From Nonomuraea soli (GTDB lineage: Bacteria; Actinomycetota; Actinomycetes; Streptosporangiales; Streptosporangiaceae), in the NCBI RefSeq assembly GCF_013761175.1, contig NZ_JACDUR010000003.1, positions 965,896 through 1,029,895 on the forward strand: DNA of 64,000 nt. Reading direction: 5' to 3'. The notes beneath the pieces are model-generated. The model did not search any database and had not been told where the DNA came from. It saw only the letters and a program-made list of their open reading frames with translations. The position numbers and the translations under genes were made by a program. This document shows positions 53,528-62,315 of the stretch, in pieces (positions within the stretch are counted from its first letter, which is position 1; each line of letters opens with the position of its first letter).

Positions 53528-54070
53528 TTACCTTGGAACGGTCCTGGCCGCTATTCGATCAGCCCACCAGCGGCGTGTAACCAGGGCGAACAGTACGGCG
53601 CCCGCCGTGTTGATCAGCACGTCGTCCACGGTGGAGTGCCGTCCGAGGCGCAAGCCGTACTGGAGGACCTCGACGGTCGTGGACGCGAGGGCCGCCACGA
53701 GCGCGACACGGGGGAGCGAGGCGAAGCGCCGCGAGCGGACCGGCAGCAGCGCGCCGAGCGCCGCGAAGACCAATAAGTTGCCCACGACCTGCACAAACAC
53801 GGTTCCGAACGGCTGGGTGAAGAACCAGCCGAGCTCGTGGAAGGGCACGAGCGTGACGCGCACGCCGCGGTGCAACGGGGTGAGGATCATCCACACCCAG
53901 GGAGCCGTACCGGCGACTATGCCCACGTCAGCGAGGGCGGTGCGCAGGGGTGCGGGGTGGTTGGCGCGCTTGCGGAGCCGGGTGAGGACCAGGGCCGCCA
54001 GGAGGGCCACCGGAAGGGCCAAAAGGGCAGTAATGATGACATTTCCCCACAGGTCCCAAGCGCGCGTCAC
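53528..54070 (-). CDS. VanZ-like membrane protein
   Basis: A 180-residue protein from GTG 54070 with five hydrophobic helices and the VanZ-like fold (LTPLHRGVRVTLVPF, VGNLLVFAALGALLP, STTVEVLQYGL.. and VDDVLINTAGAVLFALV). Close VanZ relatives confer teicoplanin resistance, but most actinobacterial VanZ-like proteins have no such role known. The D-V-L-I-N-T-x-G-A stretch is the family's best signature. Not linked to van genes. Confidence 0.82.
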   Translation of the reverse strand: MTRAWDLWGNVIITALLALPVALLAALVLTRLRKRANHPAPLRTALADVGIVAGTAPWVWMILTPLHRGVRVTLVPFHELGWFFTQPFGTVFVQVVGNLLVFAALGALLPVRSRRFASLPRVALVAALASTTVEVLQYGLRLGRHSTVDDVLINTAGAVLFALVTRRWWADRIAARTVPR

Positions 54071-54158
54071 CTGTTCATCCTGAGGTACGGGAAGGTGGCC
54101 CGACAGACAGGGTCTGTGGGGGCTGTGTGCAGCTTCCGTGCAGCCGTTTACGCGCCGT

Positions 54159-54863
54159 TCACCGTACGGGCAGAGCGCGGGCGAGGAAGTCGACCGCGCC
54201 CGGCCAGACCCGCGCGGCCGCCTCTGGATGGTGGAAAGCCGGATCCTGGTGGTTGTGGAAGGCGTGCCCAGCCGACTCGTCCACGTAGACCGTGACGTCC
54301 TGCCTGCCCTCGGCGGCCTTCTCGACGGCCGCGACCCGGTCGCGCGAGATGTACGGATCACTGCCGCCGAACACGAAGAACACCGGGCAGGCGATGCGGT
54401 CGAGCAGGCCCAGATGATCGGGTACGGCGGAGCCGTAGAACGACAACACCACCCGCAGCGGCACGCTGGCGGCCAGGGCGTAGGCGATCGAACCGCCCAG
54501 GCAGAAGCCCACCGTCCCTACACCCTCCGTGACCTCGGGCAGCTTGGTCAGATGGGCCGCGGTCAGCGCGCAGTCGGCCACCGCCTGCGGGAAGTCCAGC
54601 CGCGAGGCCAGGTCCAGCGACGCCCTGAGGTCCTCCTCGCCCGGCAGCGCCTCCCAGTTCGGGTGCAGCCGCCAGAACAGGTCCGGCGCGGCGACCACGT
54701 AGCCGCGTCCCGCCAGGTCGGCCGCGACGTCCCTGATGTACTGGCCGACTCCGAAGATCTCGTGGGGCAGGACGATGCCCGGCCCGCGGCCCGCGTCGGG
54801 GATCCACAGGTGCACGTCGAAGCTGCCGTCGGTGGTCTCGATCCGGTCTGTACGCGTTTCCAT
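54159..54863 (-). CDS. Dienelactone-hydrolase-family alpha/beta hydrolase
   Basis: A 234-residue hydrolase from ATG 54863. Nucleophile elbow GFCLGGS with Cys, acid in FGGSDPY, His in ESAGHAFHN, the Cys-Asp-His triad of carboxymethylenebutenolidase. It would open dienelactones in aromatic degradation, or act on other esters. No ring-cleavage genes are adjacent on this strand; the meta-cleavage operon begins 2.6 kb away and does not need it. An eight-base gap separates it from the gene upstream. Confidence 0.88.
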   Translation of the reverse strand: METRTDRIETTDGSFDVHLWIPDAGRGPGIVLPHEIFGVGQYIRDVAADLAGRGYVVAAPDLFWRLHPNWEALPGEEDLRASLDLASRLDFPQAVADCALTAAHLTKLPEVTEGVGTVGFCLGGSIAYALAASVPLRVVLSFYGSAVPDHLGLLDRIACPVFFVFGGSDPYISRDRVAAVEKAAEGRQDVTVYVDESAGHAFHNHQDPAFHHPEAAARVWPGAVDFLARALPVR

Positions 54864-54871
54864 GGCCTCCC

Positions 54872-55468
54872 CTATGTCCTCCTCGCGGCCAGGAATGCGG
54901 ATCCTCGCGGTGAGATGCGGTAACCCGTCTCCAGGCTGATGGTCAGGCCGAGGTTCTTGAGCTTGCGGACGTTGGCCTTGAAGGCCGCGGTGTCCTGGCC
55001 GAGCCGCGGAGCCAGGTCGGCCGCGCGCACCCCTGGACGGGCGGCGATCAGCTCCAGCGCCGGCACCGTCCACGGGCCCATCCGCTCCAGGCGCGCGGCG
55101 AGCGCCGGCAGGTCGATCACGGTGTCGGCCGCCAGGTCGTCCCTGGGGTCACGCTCGGCGGCCAGGCGCAGCTCGATGCGATACAGCTCGCCCTCGTCCT
55201 CCGTCGGGCGGCGCCCTCCTCGCCGTGCTCGCGCCCCCTCGCCGTTGCGCAGGTCGGTCAGGAGTTCGTCGCGCGTGCCGTACCCAGCTCTTCTCGCGTC
55301 GTCGTCATCGACCTCGCCGGCCACGTCGACGGCGGTGACCTCGGCGATCAGGCCCTCGCCCATGCGATAACGGCCCCCGGCCCTGACCTGGCTGCGGCGC
55401 CATCGGCGGAAGGCCAGGGTGATCGAGCCGTCGCGCACCCCCTCGCGCAGGCGCTTCTCGAACAGCAT
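54872..55468 (-). CDS. ASCH/PUA-like domain protein
   Basis: A 198-residue protein from ATG 55468. The N-terminus MLFEKRLREGVRDGSITLAF then RRSQVRAGGRYRM resembles actinobacterial ASCH (PUA-like, RNA-binding) proteins; the C-terminal 60 residues (RPGVRAADLAPRLGQDTAAF KANVRKLKNLGL) form a winged-helix-like unit. Function unknown; possibly RNA-associated. Eight bases upstream of the dienelactone-hydrolase start, hence likely the same operon. Confidence 0.65.
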   Translation of the reverse strand: MLFEKRLREGVRDGSITLAFRRWRRSQVRAGGRYRMGEGLIAEVTAVDVAGEVDDDDARRAGYGTRDELLTDLRNGEGARARRGGRRPTEDEGELYRIELRLAAERDPRDDLAADTVIDLPALAARLERMGPWTVPALELIAARPGVRAADLAPRLGQDTAAFKANVRKLKNLGLTISLETGYRISPRGSAFLAARRT

Positions 55469-55500
55469 GACCTCGAATGTACGCCGGGCCGCCGCCCAGG

Positions 55501-56073
55501 TCAGCCGATGAATCGCTTGATCAGCAGGTCGATGCACGCGCCGTAGGTGGAGGGGTTGAGCCTGCGGCTGCGCTGGAGGGTGACCATTCCATGCAGACCA
55601 CCCCAGAAGGTCTCCGTGAGCACATCCACGTTGTCGTCGCCGGCGAGCGGGCTCATCGCCTCGCGCAGCTCCCCGTACCCCGCCTGCAGGGCCTCGGGGG
55701 CCTGGGGCGTGGCGAAGGGCAGGTCGACGGCCCTGATGAACATCGCCTCGTAGAGCGCCGGATGCGCGTCGGCGAAGTCGGAGTACGCCCTGCCCACCCG
55801 CTCGACGGCCTGCTCGGGGGTCGTCGCGCCGACCCGGGCCTCGTGGAGCAGCTGCGCGAGCTCCGCGAACCCCTCGACCGCGACGACGGCCATGATCGCG
55901 TCCAGGCCCTTGAAGTGGCTGTAGAGGACGGGCTGGCTGTATTCGATCTCGGCGGCGAGCCTCCGCGTCGTCACCGCGTCCCAGCCCTCGGCCTCGGCCA
56001 GCTCTCGCGCCGTCGTGATGATGCGCCGCTCCCGCTCCGCCCGCTCTCGTTCCTTGCGCGCCTGAATGCTCAT
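55501..56073 (-). CDS. TetR-family repressor
   Basis: A 190-residue regulator: HTH TTRRLAAEIEYSQPVLYSHFKG following RRIITTARELAEAEGWDAV, and a WHG-type C-terminal domain (GGLHGMVTLQRSRRL). It diverges from a DUF4267 membrane-protein gene, and two copies of a CTAGC-N3-GCTAG dyad flank the intergenic region, so it should repress both genes. Confidence 0.92.
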   Translation of the reverse strand: MSIQARKERERAERERRIITTARELAEAEGWDAVTTRRLAAEIEYSQPVLYSHFKGLDAIMAVVAVEGFAELAQLLHEARVGATTPEQAVERVGRAYSDFADAHPALYEAMFIRAVDLPFATPQAPEALQAGYGELREAMSPLAGDDNVDVLTETFWGGLHGMVTLQRSRRLNPSTYGACIDLLIKRFIG

Positions 56074-56083
56074 GACTGAAATT

Positions 56084-56146
56084 CTAGCACCGCTAGCGCA
56101 TCTGTCGGGGATATGTTAGCTTCGACCTTGTTCCTAGCGATGCTAG
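56084..56146. promoter_or_regulatory. Paired TetR operators CTAGC-N3-GCTAG
   Basis: Site 1 at 56084-56096 (CTAGCACCGCTAG) lies 11 bp before the tetR ATG; site 2 at 56134-56146 (CTAGCGATGCTAG) lies 20 bp before the DUF4267 GTG. Their identical 13-bp dyad form and placement at both starts strongly suggest autoregulated divergent control. Confidence 0.8.
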
Positions 56147-56166
56147 ATCCTTCTTGGGAGTTACTT

Positions 56167-56532
56167 GTGTTCACTGCTATCGCGTACGGCCTGGCCATCG
56201 TGCTCAACCTCTTCGTGGTCTTCATCGGGGCGAGGTTCCTGCTGCAGCCCATCGCCTCGGCCGCCGGGTACGGCGTGGCGGCCGGCACCGACGTGGCCTA
56301 CCTGCACATCAAGGGGATCCGCGACCTGAGCTACGGCATCCTCGGGCTGGCGCTGCTGGCCTTCGCGGGGGCTCAGGCGGGGGCTTGGATGATGCTGGTG
56401 GTGGCGCTCAACCCGCTGGCCGACACGGTGATCGTGCTGCGGAACGGGGGGAGCAAGGCGGTGGCTTACGGGGTGCACTTCGCCACCGCGGTGACGGTGC
56501 TGATCAGCTCGGCGCTGCTCTTCCTCGTCTGA
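56167..56532 (+). CDS. DUF4267 small membrane protein
   Basis: A 121-residue protein from GTG 56167 (GGGAG ribosome site) with four transmembrane helices: FTAIAYGLAIVLNLFVVFIGARFLLQPIAS, IKGIRDLSYGILGLALL, the WMMLVVALNPLADTVIVLRNGG loop and a last helix. DUF4267 proteins have no known activity; they are commonly under TetR control, as here. Paired operators lie just upstream. Confidence 0.8.
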   Translation: MFTAIAYGLAIVLNLFVVFIGARFLLQPIASAAGYGVAAGTDVAYLHIKGIRDLSYGILGLALLAFAGAQAGAWMMLVVALNPLADTVIVLRNGGSKAVAYGVHFATAVTVLISSALLFLV

Positions 56533-56645
56533 CCCCCTCCCGTCTCCTGCCCTCACCCGCCTTCCTCGCCCGCCCTCGGTCCCGCTCGGGCCCGGGGGCT
56601 TCTGGCGGCTACGAGGCGGGTTGCGGCCCCGCGATCCCGCCACCT

Positions 56646-57398
56646 CTAAAACGACCGCCTCCCCAGCGCCCGTGACACTCCCAGGGCCGCCGTCTTCACC
56701 GCCGGTGCCAGGCGCGTCGGGTGGAATCGCCCCAGCGGCACGGAGACCGACATCGCCGCCACCACCTCCCCCTCGCTGAACACCGGCGCCGCGATGCACG
56801 CCCCGCCCACCTGCGCCTCCTCCCGCTCGAACGCCACCCCGGCGGCCTGGATCTGCCCCAGCGCCTCCTCCAGCCGCTGCGCGTCCACGATCGAGTGCGC
56901 CGTCATCGCCCGCAGCGGCCGCGCGAGCACCTCCTCGATCAGTGCCGGCCCGGAGTACGCCAGTAGTGCCTTCCCGATCCCCGTGCACGTCAGCGGCAGC
57001 CTGCCGCCGACCCGCGACGGCAGCGAGAACGACTCGCGTCCCCGGATCTTCTCCACGTAGACGACGTCGAGCCCGTCTCTCACGCCGAGGTGGATGGTCT
57101 CGTGGGTGGCCTCGTAAAGGTCGTGCATGAAGGGCAGTGCGGCGTGGCGGAGGTCTCGTTCGAGAGGGACGATGCTGCCGAGTTCGAACAGTCGCCGGCC
57201 GAGGTAGTACCCGTCGGGGCGGCGTGCGATGGCGCCGATCTCCGTCAGCTCTGTGAGCAGTCTGAAGGTGGTGGTCTTGGGAAGGTGGCAGCGGTCGGCG
57301 ACTTCCTGGAGGCGGAGGGGGCCGCCGGTGGGGCGGAACGCGTCGAGGATGAGCCATGACTTCTCGAGCATCGACAGGTTCCGTGACATGGAACTCAT
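56646..57398 (-). CDS. IclR-family regulator of the catabolic operon
   Basis: A 250-residue regulator: N-terminal winged HTH (LRLQEVADRCHLPKTTTFRLL), C-terminal effector domain with IHLGVRDGLDVVYVEKI and GKALLAYSG ... GGACIAAPVFSEGEVVAAMSVS. It diverges from the meta-cleavage operon with only 51 bp between the starts, so it is the probable regulator, like NbaR. IclR proteins of aromatic catabolism can activate or repress; mode unknown. Confidence 0.9.
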   Translation of the reverse strand: MSSMSRNLSMLEKSWLILDAFRPTGGPLRLQEVADRCHLPKTTTFRLLTELTEIGAIARRPDGYYLGRRLFELGSIVPLERDLRHAALPFMHDLYEATHETIHLGVRDGLDVVYVEKIRGRESFSLPSRVGGRLPLTCTGIGKALLAYSGPALIEEVLARPLRAMTAHSIVDAQRLEEALGQIQAAGVAFEREEAQVGGACIAAPVFSEGEVVAAMSVSVPLGRFHPTRLAPAVKTAALGVSRALGRRSF

Positions 57399-57449
57399 TG
57401 TTGTCCAAGGAAGGGCGAAGCTCTATACCCAATGATGTGAGGAGTTGTG

Positions 57450-58844
57450 GTGTTTGAGCAGATAGCGCACTTCGTAGGGGGCGAGTTCCTGCACGAGGGA
57501 AGCACGTTCCCGGCCTACGACCCGGTGACCGGCCGGCGGATCCGCGAGGTCCACGAGGCGGACCAGACGATCGTCGGCAAGGCGGTCGCGGCGGCCAGGC
57601 GGGCGGCGCCGGCGTGGGCCGCGTTGCCGGTGGCCGAGCGGGCCGCGTGGATGCGCAAGCTCGCCGACGGCATCGAGCGGCGGTTCGACGACCTGGTCGC
57701 CGTGGAGATCGAGGACACCGGCAAGCCGGTCGAGCAGACGAGGACCCTGGACGTCCCGCGTGGCGCGGCCAACTTCAGGGCGTTCGCGGAGATCGCCGCG
57801 CAGCGGCCCGAGGAGGCCTTCCACCTCGACGGGGTCCTGAGCTACACGGTGCGCAGGCCGCTGGGTGTCGTGGCGGTGATCGTCCCGTGGAACCTGCCGT
57901 TCCTGCTGATGACGTGGAAGCTGGCTCCCGCCCTGGTCGCGGGCAACACGGTGGTGGTCAAGCCGTCGGAGAACACCCCGGCGAGCGCGGCGTTGTTCGC
58001 CGAGATCTGCGAGCAGGCGGGCCTGCCGCCCGGCGTGGTCAACGTCGTGCACGGGTACGGCGAGGCGGGCCGGCTCCTGGTGGAGCACCCGGGCGTCGAC
58101 GGGGTGACCTTCACCGGCTCGACGCAGACCGGCCGGAGCATCATGCGATCGGTGGCCGACCGGGTCAAGCCGATCTCGTTCGAGCTGGGCGGCAAGAACG
58201 CCGGCATCGTGTTCGCCGACTGCGATCTCGACAGGGCGGTGGCGGGCACGCTGCGCTCGGTGTTCCTCAACGGCGGCCAGGTCTGCCTGTGCACCGAGCG
58301 GCTGTACGTCGAGCGCCCGATCTTCGACGACTTCGTCGCCGCCCTCGCCGGCGGCCTCGCCGAGATCCCCCGCCAGCCGATGATCTCCAAGGAGCACCGG
58401 GAGAAGGTGCAGTCGTACTACGACCTGGCTCGTGAGGAGGGCGGCACGTTCCACGCCGGTGGCGGCTCGGTGTTGTCGAAGTCCGGATACTTCGTGGAGC
58501 CCACGATCGTGACTGGGCTGAGCGAGCACTCCAGGTTCAACACCGAGGAGATCTTCGGCCCGGTCTGCCACGTCGCCCCCTTCGACACCGAGGACGAGGC
58601 GGTCGGCAGGGCCAACGACAGCGAGTACGGCCTGGCCGCGACCGTGTGGACGAGCAACGTGGACCGGGCCCACCGCGTCGCCAGGCGCCTGGAGGCGGGG
58701 CTGGTGTGGGTGAACACCTGGTACCTGCGCGATCTGCGCACCCCGTTCGGCGGCGTGAAGCTCTCCGGCATCGGCCGCGAGGGCGGAACCCACTCGCTCG
58801 ACTTCTACTCCGAGCCGACGACGATCACGATGGAGATCCGCTGA
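57450..58844 (+). CDS. nbaE: 2-aminomuconate 6-semialdehyde dehydrogenase
   Basis: A 464-residue ALDH. Catalytic Cys in GGQVCLCTER (NGGQVC), general base Glu in SFELGGKNAG, cofactor loop FTGSTQTGRSI. Close to 2-hydroxymuconic semialdehyde dehydrogenases, and in this operon it should oxidise 2-aminomuconate 6-semialdehyde, which comes from ACMS decarboxylation. GTG 57450 fits the GAGGAG site better than GTG 57447. Its TGA overlaps the ATG of a 13-codon mini-ORF that leads into the next gene. Confidence 0.88.
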   Translation: MFEQIAHFVGGEFLHEGSTFPAYDPVTGRRIREVHEADQTIVGKAVAAARRAAPAWAALPVAERAAWMRKLADGIERRFDDLVAVEIEDTGKPVEQTRTLDVPRGAANFRAFAEIAAQRPEEAFHLDGVLSYTVRRPLGVVAVIVPWNLPFLLMTWKLAPALVAGNTVVVKPSENTPASAALFAEICEQAGLPPGVVNVVHGYGEAGRLLVEHPGVDGVTFTGSTQTGRSIMRSVADRVKPISFELGGKNAGIVFADCDLDRAVAGTLRSVFLNGGQVCLCTERLYVERPIFDDFVAALAGGLAEIPRQPMISKEHREKVQSYYDLAREEGGTFHAGGGSVLSKSGYFVEPTIVTGLSEHSRFNTEEIFGPVCHVAPFDTEDEAVGRANDSEYGLAATVWTSNVDRAHRVARRLEAGLVWVNTWYLRDLRTPFGGVKLSGIGREGGTHSLDFYSEPTTITMEIR

Positions 58845-58885
58845 TGTTCCGAAAGAGCTCCGGCAAGACGAGGGAGATGCGATGA
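58844..58885 (+). CDS. 13-codon bridging mini-ORF
   Basis: ATG 58844 shares a base with the ALDH stop (TGATG); the mini-frame MFRKSSGKTREMR ends in a TGA that overlaps the hydratase ATG (ATGA at 58882). It therefore fills the 37-nt gap exactly and holds the hydratase ribosome site (GAGGGAG). Translation is not shown, but the geometry would carry ribosomes across the gap. See the equivalent at 61579. Confidence 0.45.
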   Translation: MFRKSSGKTREMR

Positions 58886-59679
58886 GCGACACGTGGTCCG
58901 AAGCCGTCGACACCTACCAGGTGGCCGCCGACCGCCTGCTGGAGGCGCAGCGCTCCGGCAAGCCCTGCCCCCCGGTGCGTGACCTGGTCGGCACGGCCGC
59001 CGACGGCTACGCGGTGCAGGCGATCAACACCAGGCGGGCCCTGGCGGAGGGCCGCCGCCTGGTCGGCAGGAAGATCGGCCTGACCAACCTCAAGGTGCAG
59101 GAGCAGCTCGGCGTCAGCGAGCCCGACTTCGGCATGCTCTTCGCGGACATGGCCTACCTCGACGGCCGCCCGATCCCGGCGGGCAGGTTCCTGCAGCCGA
59201 AGGCGGAGGCCGAGATCGCGCTGGTCCTGAAGGAGGACCTGGAGGGCGGCCCGTTCACCGTCGTCGACGTGATCAGGGCGGTCGACTTCGTGTTGCCCGC
59301 GATCGAGATCGTCGACTCGCGCATCGACGGCTGGGACATCACGCTGGCCGACACGATCGCCGACAACGCCTCCAGCGGCGCGTTCGTGCTCGGAGGCACG
59401 CCCGTGGACCTGCGGAGCGTGGACCTGCGGCTGGCCGGGATGACCATGACGAAGGATGGCCAGGAGGTCTCCACCGGCGTGGGCGCGGCCTGCCTGGACC
59501 ACCCGCTCAACGCCGCCGTGTGGCTCGCCGACACGCTGGCACGTACCGACCGGCCGCTGAGGAAGGGCGACATCGTGCTCACCGGCGCGCTGGGCCCGGT
59601 GGTCCCCGTCGAGGCCGGCGACGTCTTCGAGGCGCACATCGAAGGGCTGGGCTCGGTCAGGGCGGTGTTCACGTCATGA
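58882..59679 (+). CDS. nbaG: 2-oxopent-4-enoate (2-keto-4-pentenoate) hydratase
   Basis: A 265-residue FAH-superfamily enzyme that hydrates 2-oxopent-4-enoate to 4-hydroxy-2-oxovalerate. The signature KIGLTNLKVQEQLGVSEPDFG is that of MhpD-type hydratases; metal ligands Glu in AEAEIALVLKE and IEIVDSRIDGWDI. GAGGGAG ribosome site six bases before ATG 58882. It overlaps the acetaldehyde dehydrogenase gene by ATGA. Confidence 0.9.
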   Translation: MSDTWSEAVDTYQVAADRLLEAQRSGKPCPPVRDLVGTAADGYAVQAINTRRALAEGRRLVGRKIGLTNLKVQEQLGVSEPDFGMLFADMAYLDGRPIPAGRFLQPKAEAEIALVLKEDLEGGPFTVVDVIRAVDFVLPAIEIVDSRIDGWDITLADTIADNASSGAFVLGGTPVDLRSVDLRLAGMTMTKDGQEVSTGVGAACLDHPLNAAVWLADTLARTDRPLRKGDIVLTGALGPVVPVEAGDVFEAHIEGLGSVRAVFTS

Positions 59680-60578
59680 GAGCCGCCATCATCGGCTCCG
59701 GCAACATCGGCACCGACCTCATGCTGAAGTGCCTGCTGTCCAACAAGCTGGAATGCGTCGCGATGGCCGGCATCGACCCCGGCTCCGACGGCCTGGCCAG
59801 GGCCCGGCGGCGCGGGCTGGCGGTCACGGCGGACGGTGTCGAGGGGCTCGTCGGGCTGGAGGAGTTCGCCGGTGTCGACGTGGTCTTCGACGCCACCTCG
59901 GCCGCCGCGCACCACCGTAACTACGCGGTGCTCCAGCCGTACGGCAAGCGGGTCATCGACCTGACGCCCGCCGCGATCGGACCGTACGTGGTGCCGCCCG
60001 TCAATCTCGACGAGCACCTGGACGCCCAGAACCTCAACATGGTCACCTGCGGCGGCCAGGCGACGATCCCGATCGTCGCCGCGGTCGCGTCGGCCACGAG
60101 GGTCAGGTACGCCGAGATCGTCGCCTCCATCGCCTCGAAGTCGGCGGGGCCCGGCACCCGGGCCAACATCGACGAGTTCACCGAGACGACCGCGCGGGCG
60201 ATCGAGAAGATCGGCGGCGCGGAGCGGGGCAAGGCGATCATCGTCCTCAACCCCGCCGAGCCGCCGTTGATCATGCGCGACACGGTCTACTGCCTGGTCG
60301 AGGAGTGCGACGAGCGGGCCGTGACCGACGCCGTGGAGACGATGGTGGCCAGGGTCCAGGAGTACGTGCCCGGCTACCGGCTCAAGCAGGAGGTGCAGTT
60401 CTCCGCGATCGGCGAGGACGAGCCGGTCTGGACGCTGGTGCCAGGCGCGAAGGGCGGGGTCAAGGTCAGCGTCTTCCTGGAGGTGGAGGGCGCCGCCCAC
60501 TACCTGCCCGCCTACGCCGGCAACCTCGACATCATGACCTCCGCCGCGCTGCGCACCGCTGAGAGGCTGGCCCGATGA
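59676..60578 (+). CDS. nbaJ: Acetaldehyde dehydrogenase (acylating)
   Basis: A 300-residue enzyme converting acetaldehyde to acetyl-CoA. Rossmann loop IIGSGNIGTDLM, catalytic Cys in MVTCGGQAT, and NPAEPPLIMRDT. It works in a channelled complex with the aldolase encoded next. Starts with ATGA overlap at 59676; ends with ATGA overlap at 60575. MhpF/BphJ family, length normal. Confidence 0.96.
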   Translation: MRAAIIGSGNIGTDLMLKCLLSNKLECVAMAGIDPGSDGLARARRRGLAVTADGVEGLVGLEEFAGVDVVFDATSAAAHHRNYAVLQPYGKRVIDLTPAAIGPYVVPPVNLDEHLDAQNLNMVTCGGQATIPIVAAVASATRVRYAEIVASIASKSAGPGTRANIDEFTETTARAIEKIGGAERGKAIIVLNPAEPPLIMRDTVYCLVEECDERAVTDAVETMVARVQEYVPGYRLKQEVQFSAIGEDEPVWTLVPGAKGGVKVSVFLEVEGAAHYLPAYAGNLDIMTSAALRTAERLAR

Positions 60579-61582
60579 CCCGCGTCTACGTGCAGGACGT
60601 GACCCTGCGGGACGGCATGCACGCCATCCGCCACCGCTACACGGTCGACCAGGCCGCCGAGATCGCCCGCGCGCTCGACCGCGCGGGCGTGGCGGCCATC
60701 GAGATCGCCCACGGCGACGGCCTGGCGGGCGGCAGCTTCAACTACGGGCCTGGCGCGCAGACCGACGACGAGTGGATCGAGGCGGTCGCCGCCGCGATCG
60801 GCACGGCCAGGCTCACGACGCTGCTGCTGCCGGGCATCGGCACGATCGAGGACCTCAAGCGGGCCCACGGCCTGGGTGTCACGTCGGTCCGCATCGCCAC
60901 GCACTGCACCGAGGCCGACATCTCCGCCCAGCACATCGCCACCGCCCGCGAACTGGGCATGGACGTGGCCGGGTTCCTGATGATGTCGCACATGGCCCCC
61001 GCCGAGGAACTGGCGGCCCAGGCCGCGCTCATGGAGTCGTACGGCGCGCACTGCGTCTACGTCACCGACTCCGGCGGGCGGCTGACGATGGACGGGGTCA
61101 GGGAGCGCGTCCTGAGATATCGCGACACGCTGCGTCCGGAGACCGAGATCGGCATCCACGCCCACCACAACCTCGCGCTCGGCGTGGCCAACTCCGTGGT
61201 GGCGGTCGAGAACGGCTGCACGCGGGTGGACGCCTCGCTGGCGGGGATGGGCGCGGGAGCGGGCAACTGCCCGATCGAGGCCTTCGTCGCCGTGGCCAAC
61301 CTGATGGGGTGGGAGCACGGCTGCGATCTCTACGCGCTGATGGACGCCGCCGACGACCTGATCAGGCCGCTGCAGGGCCGGCCGGTCCGGGTCGACAGGG
61401 AGACGCTGACGCTCGGTTACGCGGGGGTCTACTCCAGCTTCCTGCGCCACGCGGAGGCGGCCTCGGCGCGCTACGGCGTCGACACCCGGGCGATCCTGGC
61501 CGAGGCCGGACGCCGCAACATGGTCGGCGGCCAGGAGGACATGATCGTCGACATCGCCCTCGACCTGGGAGCCGGCCGATGA
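60575..61582 (+). CDS. nbaI: 4-hydroxy-2-oxovalerate aldolase
   Basis: A 335-residue class II (DRE-TIM) aldolase splitting 4-hydroxy-2-oxovalerate into pyruvate and acetaldehyde. VTLRDGMHAIRH (catalytic Arg-Asp), metal ligands in HAHHNLALGVANS, and the C-terminal communication domain that docks with the acylating dehydrogenase. MhpE/BphI type. Its stop overlaps the ATG of a 15-codon mini-ORF. A 19-nt segment of its 3' end is repeated 44 bases downstream. Confidence 0.96.
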   Translation: MTRVYVQDVTLRDGMHAIRHRYTVDQAAEIARALDRAGVAAIEIAHGDGLAGGSFNYGPGAQTDDEWIEAVAAAIGTARLTTLLLPGIGTIEDLKRAHGLGVTSVRIATHCTEADISAQHIATARELGMDVAGFLMMSHMAPAEELAAQAALMESYGAHCVYVTDSGGRLTMDGVRERVLRYRDTLRPETEIGIHAHHNLALGVANSVVAVENGCTRVDASLAGMGAGAGNCPIEAFVAVANLMGWEHGCDLYALMDAADDLIRPLQGRPVRVDRETLTLGYAGVYSSFLRHAEAASARYGVDTRAILAEAGRRNMVGGQEDMIVDIALDLGAGR

Positions 61583-61626
61583 GCCCGCACGGCCTGACCA
61601 CCACGAGCCTGGGAGCCGGCCGATGA
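61579..61626 (+). CDS. 15-codon bridging mini-ORF with duplicated ribosome-site cassette
   Basis: ATG 61579 overlaps the aldolase stop (ATGA). The mini-frame MSPHGLTTTSLGAGR ends in TGA overlapping the next gene's ATG 61623 (ATGA). The 19-nt cassette CCTGGGAGCCGGCCGATGA occurs twice (61564-61582 and 61608-61626), so both the start and its ribosome site GGGAG are copies of each other, evidence that a 44-bp tandem duplication made this mini-ORF. Translation not shown. Confidence 0.5.
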   Translation: MSPHGLTTTSLGAGR

Positions 61627-62315
61627 ACCTGGCCGAGCGGCTCGACGAGGCCTGCCGTACGGCCAGGCCGATCGCCCAGCCCACCGAGAGCTTCGACCCC
61701 TACGAGGTGCAGCGCGAGCTCATCGACCTCAGGCTCAAGCGAGGCGAGCGCCTCACAGGCGTCAAGCTCGGCTTCACCAGTGAGGCCAAGCGGGCCCAGA
61801 TGGGCGTGCACGACCTCATCCTGGGCCGCCTGACCGACGCCATGGCCGTCCAGGAGGGCGGCACGCTCGACACCGCCCGCTTCATCCACCCCAGGGTCGA
61901 ACCCGAGGTCGCCTACCTGGTCGGCGTGGGCGGCACGGTCGCCGCGGTCGCCCCCGCCGTCGAGGTGATCGACTCCCGATACGAGAACTTCCGCTTCTCC
62001 CTCGAATCGGTGATCGCCGACAACACCTCGGGCGCCGCCTACGTGCTCGGGCCGTGGCAACCGTACGACCCTGCCCGCTGGAACCTCGGCGTGCTCTTCC
62101 GCGCGGGAGGCGCCGTGCAGTACGGCTCGACGGGGGCGATTCTCGGCGACCCGCGCCGCGCGGTGGCCGAGGCGGCGAGGCTGGCGGGCGGGCCGCTGGA
62201 GGAGGGCTGGGTCGTGCTGGCCGGCGCGGCCACCGCGGCCGAGCCGCTGAGGCCCGGCATGCATGTCACGGCCGAGATCCAGCATCTCGGCTCGGTAGCA
62301 CTGAGGAGCATCTGA
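61623..62315 (+). CDS. nbaH: 2-oxo-3-hexenedioate (4-oxalocrotonate) decarboxylase
   Basis: A 230-residue FAH-superfamily enzyme. GVKLGFTSEAKRAQMGVHD, then RFIHPRVEPEVAYLVG and IEVIDSRYENFRF (Glu/Asp metal site) fit decarboxylase members better than hydratases; the paralogous hydratase lies upstream in this operon. It decarboxylates 2-oxo-3-hexenedioate to 2-oxopent-4-enoate, the substrate of that hydratase, with which such enzymes form complexes. TGATG overlap with RidA gene. Confidence 0.85.
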   Translation: MNLAERLDEACRTARPIAQPTESFDPYEVQRELIDLRLKRGERLTGVKLGFTSEAKRAQMGVHDLILGRLTDAMAVQEGGTLDTARFIHPRVEPEVAYLVGVGGTVAAVAPAVEVIDSRYENFRFSLESVIADNTSGAAYVLGPWQPYDPARWNLGVLFRAGGAVQYGSTGAILGDPRRAVAEAARLAGGPLEEGWVVLAGAATAAEPLRPGMHVTAEIQHLGSVALRSI

